Origin: Chiua virens
Taxonomy: Eukaryota; Basidiomycota; Agaricomycetes; Boletales; Boletaceae
Assembly (NCBI GenBank): GCA_019787685.1
Contig: JAHNUO010000005.1
Coordinates: 2,232,001 to 2,296,000, forward strand
Length of the DNA: 64,000 bases
Direction: 5' to 3'
The translations under genes and the position numbers were made by a program. Below are positions 37,720-45,619 of this stretch, one piece after another. Numbering within the stretch: the stretch's first letter is position 1; each line of letters begins with the position of its first letter. The notes beneath the pieces were generated by a model that saw only the letters and a list, made by a program, of their open reading frames with translations, did not search any database and was not told where the DNA came from.

Positions 37720-38711
37720 TCAGGCTGGAGAAGTTTGAAATTCAAAAAGAACTTTTGGTCGAATGGAAAGGCGAGAAAGATCCATGGCGTCTTTGTCGGG
37801 AGAGGCTAAATCTTCCATTTGAGTATCTTGATCTTGATCTTGGTCGGAATCGTTATCTGATTGGACTTCATCGATCATATCTGAATCTTCTGGTATGGAG
37901 ATTTCCATGGTTTCATCATCTGGTTCTTCAGTGATGTGAGCGAATTGTGGAGACGATGGGGGAGAATCGTCAAATGTCGGTTGTGAAGATGGAAGTGAAA
38001 CTTGAGGGGTTTCATTTGAATTGTACCATAGAGGTTCATCTTCGTAGATTGGGTTTTGATAAGAGTGGGAAGACATCATCTTATCGGAAGTGGAGGGTTC
38101 GATATAAATAATATCTGGTTGTGTTGGTTGCATCTGTTTGGCCAACGATTTCTTAGTACGCGAGGAGGGAGATGGAGTAGCTTTAGTTGATATAGTTTTA
38201 GGCTTCTTAGCGCATCCTGGGCATGTTTTAATGTACATGACGACATCTTTTCTTATGGATGGCCAATAGGCTGAAGTGCTAATATCGTTTACTGTGGCTT
38301 TAACTCCGCAGTGACGTGAGAGTTTGGCATCAAGACGGTGGGAGTACTCAATGATTCGGTGACGAGTTTGTGAATTTGGGATGTATAGAGCGTGTATACC
38401 ATTTGTGACTTTATATAGGTAACCGTTTTCTAAGGAGAATCCTTCTTTCTTGGACTTGGTGAGGGTTTTCTTTTCCCAAGTTTTCTGCGGATGTTCTTTA
38501 TATAGTTTCTTTACATCTGCTTGCTTCAAGGGAGCAGGCAATGGCGAATAAAGGTCACTGGTAGTGGTCTTTTGAACTTTTGGCTGAGTAAGTTTCGTCG
38601 ATTGTTCTGTTGCATCTTTCATGATGACGTCTTTTCCTTGGGGTTGCTTTGAGGGGTTACCAACCTTTCTCTTGGCAGGTTCTTTTCTTGGCTCAACAGA
38701 TTGGATCGGCA
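37720..38711 (-). pseudogene. Outer-element protein, C-terminal part with orphan integrase HHCC zinc finger
   Basis: This frame joins exactly in phase with the frame ending at 45615 once the inner element and one GTGGG copy are removed, giving one protein of about 614 residues. This part contributes about 330 residues: a basic Lys-rich segment, then HALYIPNSQTRHRIIEYSH, SRHCGVKATVNDIS, YWPSIRKDVVMYIKTCPGC, which is the HHCC zinc-binding module found before retroviral integrase cores. No DDE catalytic core follows. Instead there is a Ser/Thr-rich and then strongly acidic tail (DNDSDQDQDQD). A role in binding the integrase or preintegration complex of a helper element is an inference. Confidence 0.75.
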
Positions 38712-38716
38712 GTGGG
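38712..38716. repeat. Target-site duplication of inner LTR element, left
   Basis: GTGGG, repeated at 45615-45619 directly after the right LTR. Confidence 0.92.
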
Positions 38717-39145
38717 TGAAACAACCTAGAACAAATCTAGACTGTAAAGTGTAGTGGATGAAGTGAGAGGGGGTTCAGTCCAGATGAGAGGCGAAAACTC
38801 CAAGAGAACTTTGTTAGAGCTCTCTGGCTGTCATTCATGGGGTTTATATACTACATGGATATCGGAGTTCTAATCTGAGTATGAACTACGTAGATAAGCA
38901 TAATGTATCCTATTGGATGATAAGGTGTGAATAGATATGAGTCATAGATAAGAGCATAGCCTTGCACTGCCGATGATGAGTCAGTGATAAGGAAATGAAA
39001 AGATAAGAACATGTGTTAATGGATGCTGTGTTATTGTGGCAGCCAATCGGATTTGATCCTATGGACAGCCTTGACATGAGGCATGTATCTTTAGAATAGA
39101 TCGAATGTTGGAGTTATGAAGTGAGGAAAAGTTGGTATCGTAACA
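38717..39145 (-). repeat. Inner element 3' LTR (429 bp)
   Basis: In sense it starts TGTTACGATACC and ends GGTTGTTTCA. It contains the last codons and stop of pol (39091-39145). Confidence 0.95.
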
Positions 39146-42100
39146 CTATCCCCCTTCTGATGATCATGCTCCGAATGATCTGTTTCATAATTGAGACGAT
39201 GGAGACTATCCTCATCTTCATTTTTAGTTTTATCGTCATAGGTTCGGAACATAGAATTGAATTCGGTTTGTGTGACTTTTAGTTTTCTTGGGGCATCTGG
39301 ATGTGCTTCGTGGAAATCGGATATGAGATCCGGCGCATTCTTCAGATTCTTTAATGGTTCCCAAGTTCTTTCGTCATCATCATAACCTTTCCAGTGTATG
39401 AGATATTCTAAGCGTCGTCCTCTCATTCGGGAATCGACAATGTAATCTGCTTCGAATTCTTCTTCTCGGTCATCCCCGATTACGACAGGTCGCGGTTTAT
39501 AAACCGGCTGTTCTGGGAGGTGTTCCTTATAAGGTTTAACCTGAGAAATGTTTACAACTGGGTGTATTCGCATAGTGCGTGGGAGTCGAAGCTTTAGAGC
39601 ATTCGGACCGTGTATGGAGATTATGTCATAGGGGCCAATCCATTTATCCGTGAATTTAGGGTGTTGCTTTATTTTTAGGTTTGTAGTAGAGAGCCAGACC
39701 TTATCGTCGACCGAATAGGAGGGTGGTTCTGATCTCGATTTGTCTGCAACATTTTTCATATGTTCTGCGGCTTTATCTATATTAGATTTGGTTTGCTCTA
39801 GTACTTTGGAGAAATCCGTAATGAAATTTTGAGCAGCCGGGTTTTTCATGGATTGTGGCATAATTCCCATTCTGGGGACGTAGGAACGTGTGATTTCGAA
39901 TGGTGAGAATTTAGTAGCAGTGTGTTTCTTGCTGTTATAGGAAAATTGTGCGAGAGGGAGCCAGTCGACCCATGTGTTATCTTTCTCGGCACAGAACATG
40001 CGAAGATATTGTTGCACTTCTCGGTTCATTCGTTCCGATTGTCCGTCCGTTTGTGGGTGATGAGCGGTGCTTAATTTGGGTGTTATTTTTAACCCTGAAC
40101 ATATATCTTTCATAAGTTGGGAAGCGAATTGTGGTCCTCTGTCTGATATGATGGTTTTAGGGAGGCCATGGTGTTTCCATATGTGTGAGAGATATAATTT
40201 AGCGAGATCCATAGATGAGCACGTTTTGTGACAGGGAATGAATTCGACTTCTTTCGAGAAGCGATCCACAACCGTGAGAATGGAATCATAAGAGTGTGAA
40301 AGTGGGAGATCTGTGATAAAATCTGCTGAGATATCTTCCCATGGTAACGACGGTGTTTCTAAGGGTTGCAGGAGTCCTGCTGTTTTCTGATTAGAACCCT
40401 TGAATCGTGCGCATCTTTCACAATGCGAGACATAATTTTTGACTTCTTCGTTCATTCGAGGCCAAATGTAGGTTCGTGATAGAAGTTCTAAGGTTTTGTC
40501 GTAACCGGGATGTCCGGCTTCTGGTGTGTCATGAAACATAGTTATAGATTTGGTGCGTAAGGCATCTGGAATGAAGATCTTATCCCCCTTTCTAAGGAAG
40601 GCGTCCTCGACTTTATATCCAATAGATGTTAGATGTTTCATGGCATTCGGTGATAGTTTCATAGTTTCATGTTGTACGTCAGATAGGAATTGATCACCGT
40701 TGTATAGGAGAGTGACGGCTGATCTGATCTTAGATGGATCCATGAGAAGGATTCCTTTGTTATCATCTTCGATTCCGATCATGTGATCTTCTCTTCTGCT
40801 TAGAGCGTCTGCTTTTCCCATAGTGACTCCAGCCTTGTGGTGCCAAGTGAAGTTGAAGCGTGAGAGATATTGCGCCCATCTCGCTTGTCTTCGGTTAAGA
40901 TCTTGGCGTGTCATAAACCACGTAAGGTTCTGGTGGTCGTTCCATATTTCAAATTCATATTTTGCACCCTCAAGATAGTGGCGCCATAGTTCTAGAGAGC
41001 GGATAACCGAGAGCATTTCCTTATCGGCTATAGGGTAATTCCGTTCTTCTGGTGTCATAGAGTGGCTATTGTAAGCGACAGGGTGCCAGAGTCCCTCTTT
41101 TTCTAGAGATAGAACTGCTCCTGTAGCGAAATCCGATGAATCGCATTCTAAACGATATTTGGCATTCTGATCCGGATAAGCGAGGATAGGGGCTGTCGTA
41201 AAAGCCTTTTTGAGCATAGTGAATGCTTCGTCACAAGCGAAGGTCCATTCGAATTTCTGGTCTTTTTTAGTAAGGTCGTGTAAGGGTCGTGCTATTTTTC
41301 CATAATCTTTAATGAATCTGCGATAGAAGTTGGCAAGTCCGAGGAAGCTTCTGATGTGTTTGACTGAGGTGGGAGTTGGCCATTCGGCTACTGCTTTGGT
41401 TTTCTCGTTATCCATTTTAATCCCATCAGTTCCCACGATCATTCCGAGGAAGTCCACTTCTTTTACGCGAAAGAAGCATTTTTCTGGTTTTACGTATAGA
41501 TCGTTTTCTTCGAGGCGTTTAAGCACTTCGAGTACAATTTTGTCATGAGTTTCATAATCATCTGTGTTCGTAAATATCATGAGGTCATCGATGTAGACGA
41601 CAACGACGCCATTCATATCGGCAAAGATTTCGTTCATCATGGTTTGAAACGTTGCTGGTGAGTTACATAATCCGAAGTACATGACAATGGGTTCAAAAGA
41701 CCCGCGGTGACAGACAAATGCTGCCTTCCATTCATCGCCTTCTTTGATTCGTACGTTATTGTATCCCCATCGGAGATCCATTTTCGTGAAAAGTTTAGCG
41801 TCTTTTAATTTATCCACGAGCTGCGATATAAGCGGTAAGGGGTAATTATTTTTGCTTGTATGTTCGTTTAGGTATCGGTAGTCTTGGACCATGCGCTTCT
41901 TTCCATCTTTCTTTGGGACAAAGAAGACCAGAGATGTCTGTTCGGACTTAGAGGGTCTGATGTAACCTTTCTTTAATTGGTCATCGATAAAAGCGGAAAC
42001 CTCCTCTTGTTCTGTGACAGAGAGGGGTATTAAGCGACCCTTCTTTGGAACGAAAGACTCTTTTAGGTCAATGCTGTGATCCCATGGTTTTCGTAATGGT

Positions 42101-43002
42101 ATTCTTTCAGACTCCGTTTTTCCAAATACTTTGGCATATTTCATATATTCTCGTGGGACCATCTCTTCAAGAGTGCGTTCCTTAGGAGGAGAAGGTGGAG
42201 TTTCCATGTTTGCGGTAAAAATACGAGATTCCGCGATAGAGTTTGCATATTTAAGTTCTTCTGCAATAATGGAATCCAAGAAGTCGTCTTCATCTTGTGA
42301 ATGGCATGACTCTGGGCATCTTCTCATCGTTACATCTCCAGTCGACCAGTCTATATGGGGGTTGTGGTGCTTTAGCCATGTGAATCCGAGGATGAGATCA
42401 TTCTTTCCAAGGTTGGTGATTTCGGCATCCACTATTTCCCTGTGACCTTTATAATCGATCAGGATCTGTGTGGCGTGAGTTATTGAGCCTGCTTGGTTCT
42501 TAGTACCATCCACGTTGAATACTTGGATAGGGTGAGGAAGCGCGTGTGTGGGAAGTTTATGCTTGGCGACGTAATCCTCGTGTATGAAGATTGCGTTAGC
42601 TCCACTATCCAGAAGCGCTCTTGCTCCAACATAACCAATTTGGTTTACTGGGGATACCAAAATTGGTAATATAATTTCTTTTTCTACCGATGTAGATCTA
42701 ATGAAAGACCCATCGGGTATTTGTTTTGGGACAGAATTAAGCACGGAACTATCGTGTCCGCCGCGCTCCGCAGAGACGCTGTCAACGCTTTCGTTTTCTG
42801 TTGTTTTTGGTGATTTAGGTAGTTTATCCTCTTGCCAGGGAGGTATTTCGGAGTAAGTGAAATTAAACTTTAAAGAGACAGAGTTTTCATATTCTTTTGG
42901 AAGAGTAGTGCGAACGTGAGATCCCAGTTTACTCAGTTCGCCTTGCCTTTTCCCTTTCCGTTCTTGTTTTCGTACATGTCGAAGTAATATGCTTGTACTT
43001 CC
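39091..43002 (-). CDS. pol: Chromovirus Pol polyprotein
   Basis: The frame is open from 43002, in the -1 register relative to Gag. A GTG at 42744 is only the first near-start codon, so Pol is expected as a Gag-Pol fusion. Counting from 42744: aspartic protease LLDSGAN (Asp46), reverse transcriptase with KMDLRWGYNNV and YIDD, RNase H ECDSSDFATGAVLS, integrase with HHCC finger (GHPGYDKTLELL, CERCARFK), the D-D-E core (ADFITDLP, SDRGPQF, SERMNREVQ), and a C-terminal chromodomain (YIVDSRMRGRRLEYLIHWKGYD, RTWEPL). The chromodomain of such elements reads histone marks and steers insertion toward heterochromatin. All catalytic motifs look present. Confidence 0.93.
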   Translation of the reverse strand, partial: GSTSILLRHVRKQERKGKRQGELSKLGSHVRTTLPKEYENSVSLKFNFTYSEIPPWQEDKLPKSPKTTENESVDSVSAERGGHDSSVLNSVPKQIPDGSFIRSTSVEKEIILPILVSPVNQIGYVGARALLDSGANAIFIHEDYVAKHKLPTHALPHPIQVFNVDGTKNQAGSITHATQILIDYKGHREIVDAEITNLGKNDLILGFTWLKHHNPHIDWSTGDVTMRRCPESCHSQDEDDFLDSIIAEELKYANSIAESRIFTANMETPPSPPKERTLEEMVPREYMKYAKVFGKTESERIPLRKPWDHSIDLKESFVPKKGRLIPLSVTEQEEVSAFIDDQLKKGYIRPSKSEQTSLVFFVPKKDGKKRMVQDYRYLNEHTSKNNYPLPLISQLVDKLKDAKLFTKMDLRWGYNNVRIKEGDEWKAAFVCHRGSFEPIVMYFGLCNSPATFQTMMNEIFADMNGVVVVYIDDLMIFTNTDDYETHDKIVLEVLKRLEENDLYVKPEKCFFRVKEVDFLGMIVGTDGIKMDNEKTKAVAEWPTPTSVKHIRSFLGLANFYRRFIKDYGKIARPLHDLTKKDQKFEWTFACDEAFTMLKKAFTTAPILAYPDQNAKYRLECDSSDFATGAVLSLEKEGLWHPVAYNSHSMTPEERNYPIADKEMLSVIRSLELWRHYLEGAKYEFEIWNDHQNLTWFMTRQDLNRRQARWAQYLSRFNFTWHHKAGVTMGKADALSRREDHMIGIEDDNKGILLMDPSKIRSAVTLLYNGDQFLSDVQHETMKLSPNAMKHLTSIGYKVEDAFLRKGDKIFIPDALRTKSITMFHDTPEAGHPGYDKTLELLSRTYIWPRMNEEVKNYVSHCERCARFKGSNQKTAGLLQPLETPSLPWEDISADFITDLPLSHSYDSILTVVDRFSKEVEFIPCHKTCSSMDLAKLYLSHIWKHHGLPKTIISDRGPQFASQLMKDICSGLKITPKLSTAHHPQTDGQSERMNREVQQYLRMFCAEKDNTWVDWLPLAQFSYNSKKHTATKFSPFEITRSYVPRMGIMPQSMKNPAAQNFITDFSKVLEQTKSNIDKAAEHMKNVADKSRSEPPSYSVDDKVWLSTTNLKIKQHPKFTDKWIGPYDIISIHGPNALKLRLPRTMRIHPVVNISQVKPYKEHLPEQPVYKPRPVVIGDDREEEFEADYIVDSRMRGRRLEYLIHWKGYDDDERTWEPLKNLKNAPDLISDFHEAHPDAPRKLKVTQTEFNSMFRTYDDKTKNEDEDSLHRLNYETDHSEHDHQKGDSVTIPTFPHFITPTFDLF
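39146..39162 (-). other. Polypurine tract of inner element
   Basis: In sense it reads AGAAGGGGGATAG directly before the 3' LTR. It lies within the end of the pol coding region. Confidence 0.75.
42948..42954 (-). promoter_or_regulatory. Candidate -1 frameshift site GGGAAAA between gag and pol
   Basis: In the Gag frame the codons are AAG GGA AAA GGC, so G GGA AAA fits the X XXY YYZ pattern for -1 slippage. Gag ends at TGA 42935-42933, four codons after the slip codons. The frame entered after slippage is the pol frame, open from 43002. I did not identify a downstream pseudoknot by eye. Confidence 0.6.
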
Positions 43003-43016
43003 TCAGGGGACATCCC

Positions 43017-44117
43017 TCAGATGGCGGCAAAGGGGTCTTTAGCCGGTACAGATGGGGAAGTGGTAGAAGCGGAAGATATGGTTTTCTTCTCTTCCTTATT
43101 TGTCGTGCGGACTTTGCGCAAACATTGCGTCTTATGAGATCCGCCGTACCACTTGCATTCGCTGCACTGGTTTTTAGGTTTGGTGCATTCGTTGGTTCTG
43201 TGGCCTGCACCGCCGCAGTTGTAGCATTTATTGGAGTTATTGGTCCTCTTTTGACCAAGTGCTCTGACTTCTTTTCCTGTGAACCAGCCATCTTCGTCTC
43301 TTTCGGCATAAGTGGCTTGGCCAATGTCCATAGCATTGGGATCCTTATACTTCTTATAGCGGTCTGGTCGCACGTAGTTGAGTGCTTCCATGGCATTTCC
43401 CGCTGTTCGGATCCAGGAGAGGTATGTGATGACCGCGTGGTCTCGGTCAGGTTCATATTCCGCGTGTTTGGGGTCCATGTACATTGGATGGAAGGGATCA
43501 ACCCTGTGCCCGTCACGGAAGATTTGGTAGATGATGGAGTGGGCTGTGTTTGCCTCGAGGAGTCTTATCGCATGGGAGGGGTCAATGTGTGCTTGTAGCC
43601 AAAGAGCCTCCCATTGGACGATATAGTCCTCTACTCTCATCGTTCCTTGTTTGAGATTTTCTAATTGGGATCTAGCCCAATCAACCTTGTTGTTTTGTCG
43701 GAACATCCCTTTGATGTCCTGTACTAGTGTTGCCCATGTGAGGGCGGATCCTTTAGCCAAGCGCGTTTCTGCGAATTGCGCTGCCTTCTTTCCTTTCAAC
43801 CGTGAGAGCACGGCTTGTACGGCCCTGTATGAGCCCTTGGGAATGGCGAGATTGTTTACTTCGAGCCATCCTTTCATTTTGGCCCACCATTCTTCGAATT
43901 TGGCCATTTCTCCGTCGTATGACCCTGGGTCTGCGAAGATTTCTACTTTAGAGGATGAGGTGGCCGGTGGTGGTAAAATGGGTAGAGCATTGAGTTGCCC
44001 CTCTAGGGCGGCTATGAGTGTCGCTTGTTCAGCAACGAGGGTGAAAGCGGCTAGTAAACGATCTCCATTTGTGTGAGAAGTATCGTTCAGGACTCCGAGC
44101 GCAGTGTGGTAATCCAT
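43017..44117 (-). CDS. gag: Chromovirus Gag (capsid and CCHC nucleocapsid), with in-frame TGA near the end
   Basis: ATG at 44117 (MDYHTALGVLNDTSH). The capsid region includes FEEWWAKMKGWLEV and VEDYIVQWEALWLQAHI. A zinc knuckle follows, CYNCGGAGHRTNEC, then a second Cys cluster CSECKWYGGSHKTQC. The frame stops at TGA 43019-43017, after DPFAAI. The same frame then continues GMSPEEVQAYYFDMYENKNG and a Lys/Gly tail to TGA 42935-42933. The usual form would be CGA (Arg) at 43019, so this copy probably has a CpG-to-TpG change, or reads through the TGA. The start follows the stop of the 81-residue ORF by about 10 nt. Confidence 0.85.
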   Translation of the reverse strand: MDYHTALGVLNDTSHTNGDRLLAAFTLVAEQATLIAALEGQLNALPILPPPATSSSKVEIFADPGSYDGEMAKFEEWWAKMKGWLEVNNLAIPKGSYRAVQAVLSRLKGKKAAQFAETRLAKGSALTWATLVQDIKGMFRQNNKVDWARSQLENLKQGTMRVEDYIVQWEALWLQAHIDPSHAIRLLEANTAHSIIYQIFRDGHRVDPFHPMYMDPKHAEYEPDRDHAVITYLSWIRTAGNAMEALNYVRPDRYKKYKDPNAMDIGQATYAERDEDGWFTGKEVRALGQKRTNNSNKCYNCGGAGHRTNECTKPKNQCSECKWYGGSHKTQCLRKVRTTNKEEKKTISSASTTSPSVPAKDPFAAI

Positions 44118-44127
44118 ATTTATTTAT

Positions 44128-44373
44128 TTACCAGGCGTCGGTTGCTGGTTCTGGTGCTCCCCAAGCGTTAGCGGTTGCTGTACCGTATTCTTCGTAGGGT
44201 GAGAAGAGACCGAATGTGACTGCGAAGGGGTAGTCTCGTCTTTTGATGGAGACGTAAATTGGTCTTTGCGATTCTTGTACCTTGTTTGTAAGGTAGAATG
44301 CGATGTAACCAAAGAAGTAAGTGGTGAGAGTGCAGGAGATGATAAGTGCAATTGCGACGAGTTCCCAAGACAT
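44128..44373 (-). CDS. Small membrane protein encoded between leader and gag
   Basis: 81 residues, ATG at 44373 (MSWELVAIALIISCTLTTYF), with one hydrophobic segment at residues 4-28 and a short polar tail containing SPYEEYGTATANAW. It starts about 14 nt after the 216-codon frame and ends about 10 nt before gag, so the three frames are packed like a polycistronic message. Chromoviruses do not normally carry such an ORF here. The tail motif P-x-E-x-Y-G-x-A-T recurs after the membrane segment of the outer element's protein (PIETYGSAT). Possible roles (membrane targeting, leader regulation) are guesses. Confidence 0.6.
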   Translation of the reverse strand: MSWELVAIALIISCTLTTYFFGYIAFYLTNKVQESQRPIYVSIKRRDYPFAVTFGLFSPYEEYGTATANAWGAPEPATDAW

Positions 44374-44387
44374 AAAAGAGTTTCTAT

Positions 44388-45038
44388 TTAGAGAAAACGG
44401 GAGGGGATCCTAAGGGTATTCCTAGGTCTAAAGTAGGGGAATTCGAAGTTGTCGTACTGGGAATAGGGGCATATACGAGTAGGGACTCTATTAGCCTTGT
44501 AGCGTCTCAGGATTCTCTTTCTCTCGAGATCTGTCCTGGCGTTTCTCCTTTCAATTTCTCTGGGTGGGAGCCAATCGTTTGGGTCTCCTAAACTTTCCTC
44601 CGATGGTTCTCTCAAAGGAGCTGGTGGGAAAGGTGATGGTTCTCTTTCGGGAATGGGAGCGGGAAAATATTCGCGCTTAACCTCAACTTCCTCGGTTGGA
44701 TACCTAAGTTCCGGGCTGTCGGACCGGGTTGACTCTCGTTCACTGGAGTAGTCTGATAAGGGAGTGGTTTCCCCGATGAAGTGGCCTAATAAGGCGTGGA
44801 AGATTTCGACGTCGGTGCGGTCTTCGGGATCAAGGTCCTCGAGAGCGACAACTTCTGCGAGATAGGCTGCGTCGAAGACGTAGGGTTCGTCGACGAGGTC
44901 AGGGTAAGCCTCAGATGCTGCTGCGATGGCAGAGAGAGGAAGGTTCGACACTTGATTGGGCAGGTCAGTTAAGATCTCCTTTCTGGTCAAGGGTGCGCTA
45001 TTTGCTTCTGCGATTGCTAGACCTTGAGTCTTTTGCAA
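44388..45038 (-). other. Open frame of 216 codons without any ATG, in the element leader
   Basis: The frame follows a TAA and runs 650 nt with no stop. It contains no ATG in its own frame and only one ATG in any sense frame (44472, a 14-codon uORF). The composition is protein-like: acidic (DLVDEPYVFDAAYLAEVV), then Pro/Glu-rich, then a basic C-terminus. It could be translated from a near-cognate start (TTG at 45038 or others), or be joined by splicing to an upstream exon. A GTAAGT donor stands near 45091, but no ATG lies upstream of it either. Alternatively it is an untranslated leader kept free of ATG. Confidence 0.45.
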
Positions 45039-45172
45039 TTCGGCTTATTGGTAGCAAATGTTCCAACTACTTTTCAAACTTGGGACTTACTTGGGCCCGG
45101 TTGTGTTATTTTGTAGTAGGGGCTACGACGAGGTTGTGACTTGACAGTAGTCGATCAACGGCGAAGATAAAC

Positions 45173-45183
45173 AACAAAGTTCT
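45173..45183 (-). other. Self-priming primer-binding site of inner element
   Basis: In sense it reads AGAACTTTGTT, two bases after the 5' LTR end (45186). It is perfectly complementary to AACAAAGTTCT at 45284-45274 inside the LTR, which is 35 nt downstream of the TATA box and so at the expected 5' end of the RNA. This is the arrangement of Tf1/sushi-type elements, which prime with the first 11 nt of their own transcript instead of a tRNA. No tRNA-type site (TGG...) is seen. Confidence 0.75.
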
Positions 45184-45273
45184 AATGAAACAACCTAGAA
45201 CAAATCTAGACTGTAAAGTGTAGTGGATGAAGTGAGAGGGGGTTCAGTCCAGATGAGAGGCGAAAACTCCAAG

Positions 45274-45284
45274 AGAACTTTGTT
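45274..45284 (-). promoter_or_regulatory. Predicted RNA 5' end of inner element (self-primer)
   Basis: AACAAAGTTCT in sense, beginning 35 nt after the first base of TATATAAA (45319-45312) and complementary over all 11 nt to the site at 45183-45173. Start placement is inferred from TATA spacing. Confidence 0.6.
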
Positions 45285-45311
45285 AGAGCTCTCTGGCTGT
45301 CATTCATGGGG

Positions 45312-45319
45312 TTTATATA
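45312..45319 (-). promoter_or_regulatory. TATA box in inner LTR
   Basis: TATATAAA in sense. The same box is present in the 3' LTR copy. Confidence 0.7.
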
Positions 45320-45614
45320 CTACATGGATATCGGAGTTCTAATCTGAGTATGAACTACGTAGATAAGCATAATGTATCCTATTGGATGATAAGGTGTGAA
45401 TAGATATGAGTCATAGATAAGAGCATAGCCTTGCACTGCCGATGATGAGTCAGTGATAAGGAAATGAAAAGATAAGAACATGTGTTAATGGATGCTGTGT
45501 TATTGTGGCAGCCAATCGGATTTGATCCTATGGACAGCCTTGACATGAGGCATGTATCTTTAGAATAGATCGAATGTTGGAGTTATGAAGTGAGGAAAAG
45601 TTGGTATCGTAACA

Positions 45615-45619
45615 GTGGG
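45615..45619. repeat. Target-site duplication of inner LTR element, right
   Basis: GTGGG, matching 38712-38716. Confidence 0.92.

Larger units (their letters stand above)
38717..45614 (-). mobile_element. Inner Ty3/gypsy chromovirus with self-priming leader
   Basis: 6898 bp with two 429-bp LTRs that appear identical, flanked by GTGGG. In sense (minus) order: 5' LTR, self-priming site, ATG-free leader with a 216-codon open frame, an 81-residue membrane-protein ORF, Gag, then Pol (protease, RT, RNase H, integrase, chromodomain) ending inside the 3' LTR. The chromodomain at the integrase end marks it as a chromovirus. Identical LTRs and clean ends indicate a very recent insertion into the outer element. 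An in-frame TGA in Gag is the only coding lesion I see. Confidence 0.94.
45186..45614 (-). repeat. Inner element 5' LTR (429 bp)
   Basis: It appears identical to 38717-39145 by eye, with TG...CA ends. Confidence 0.95.

Noticed and set aside
42929..43516. 195-codon minus-strand frame overlapping gag and pol
   Set aside because: Third frame over the gag zinc-knuckle region. Composition is that of an out-of-frame translation, and the real continuation is Gag with the -1 pol frame.
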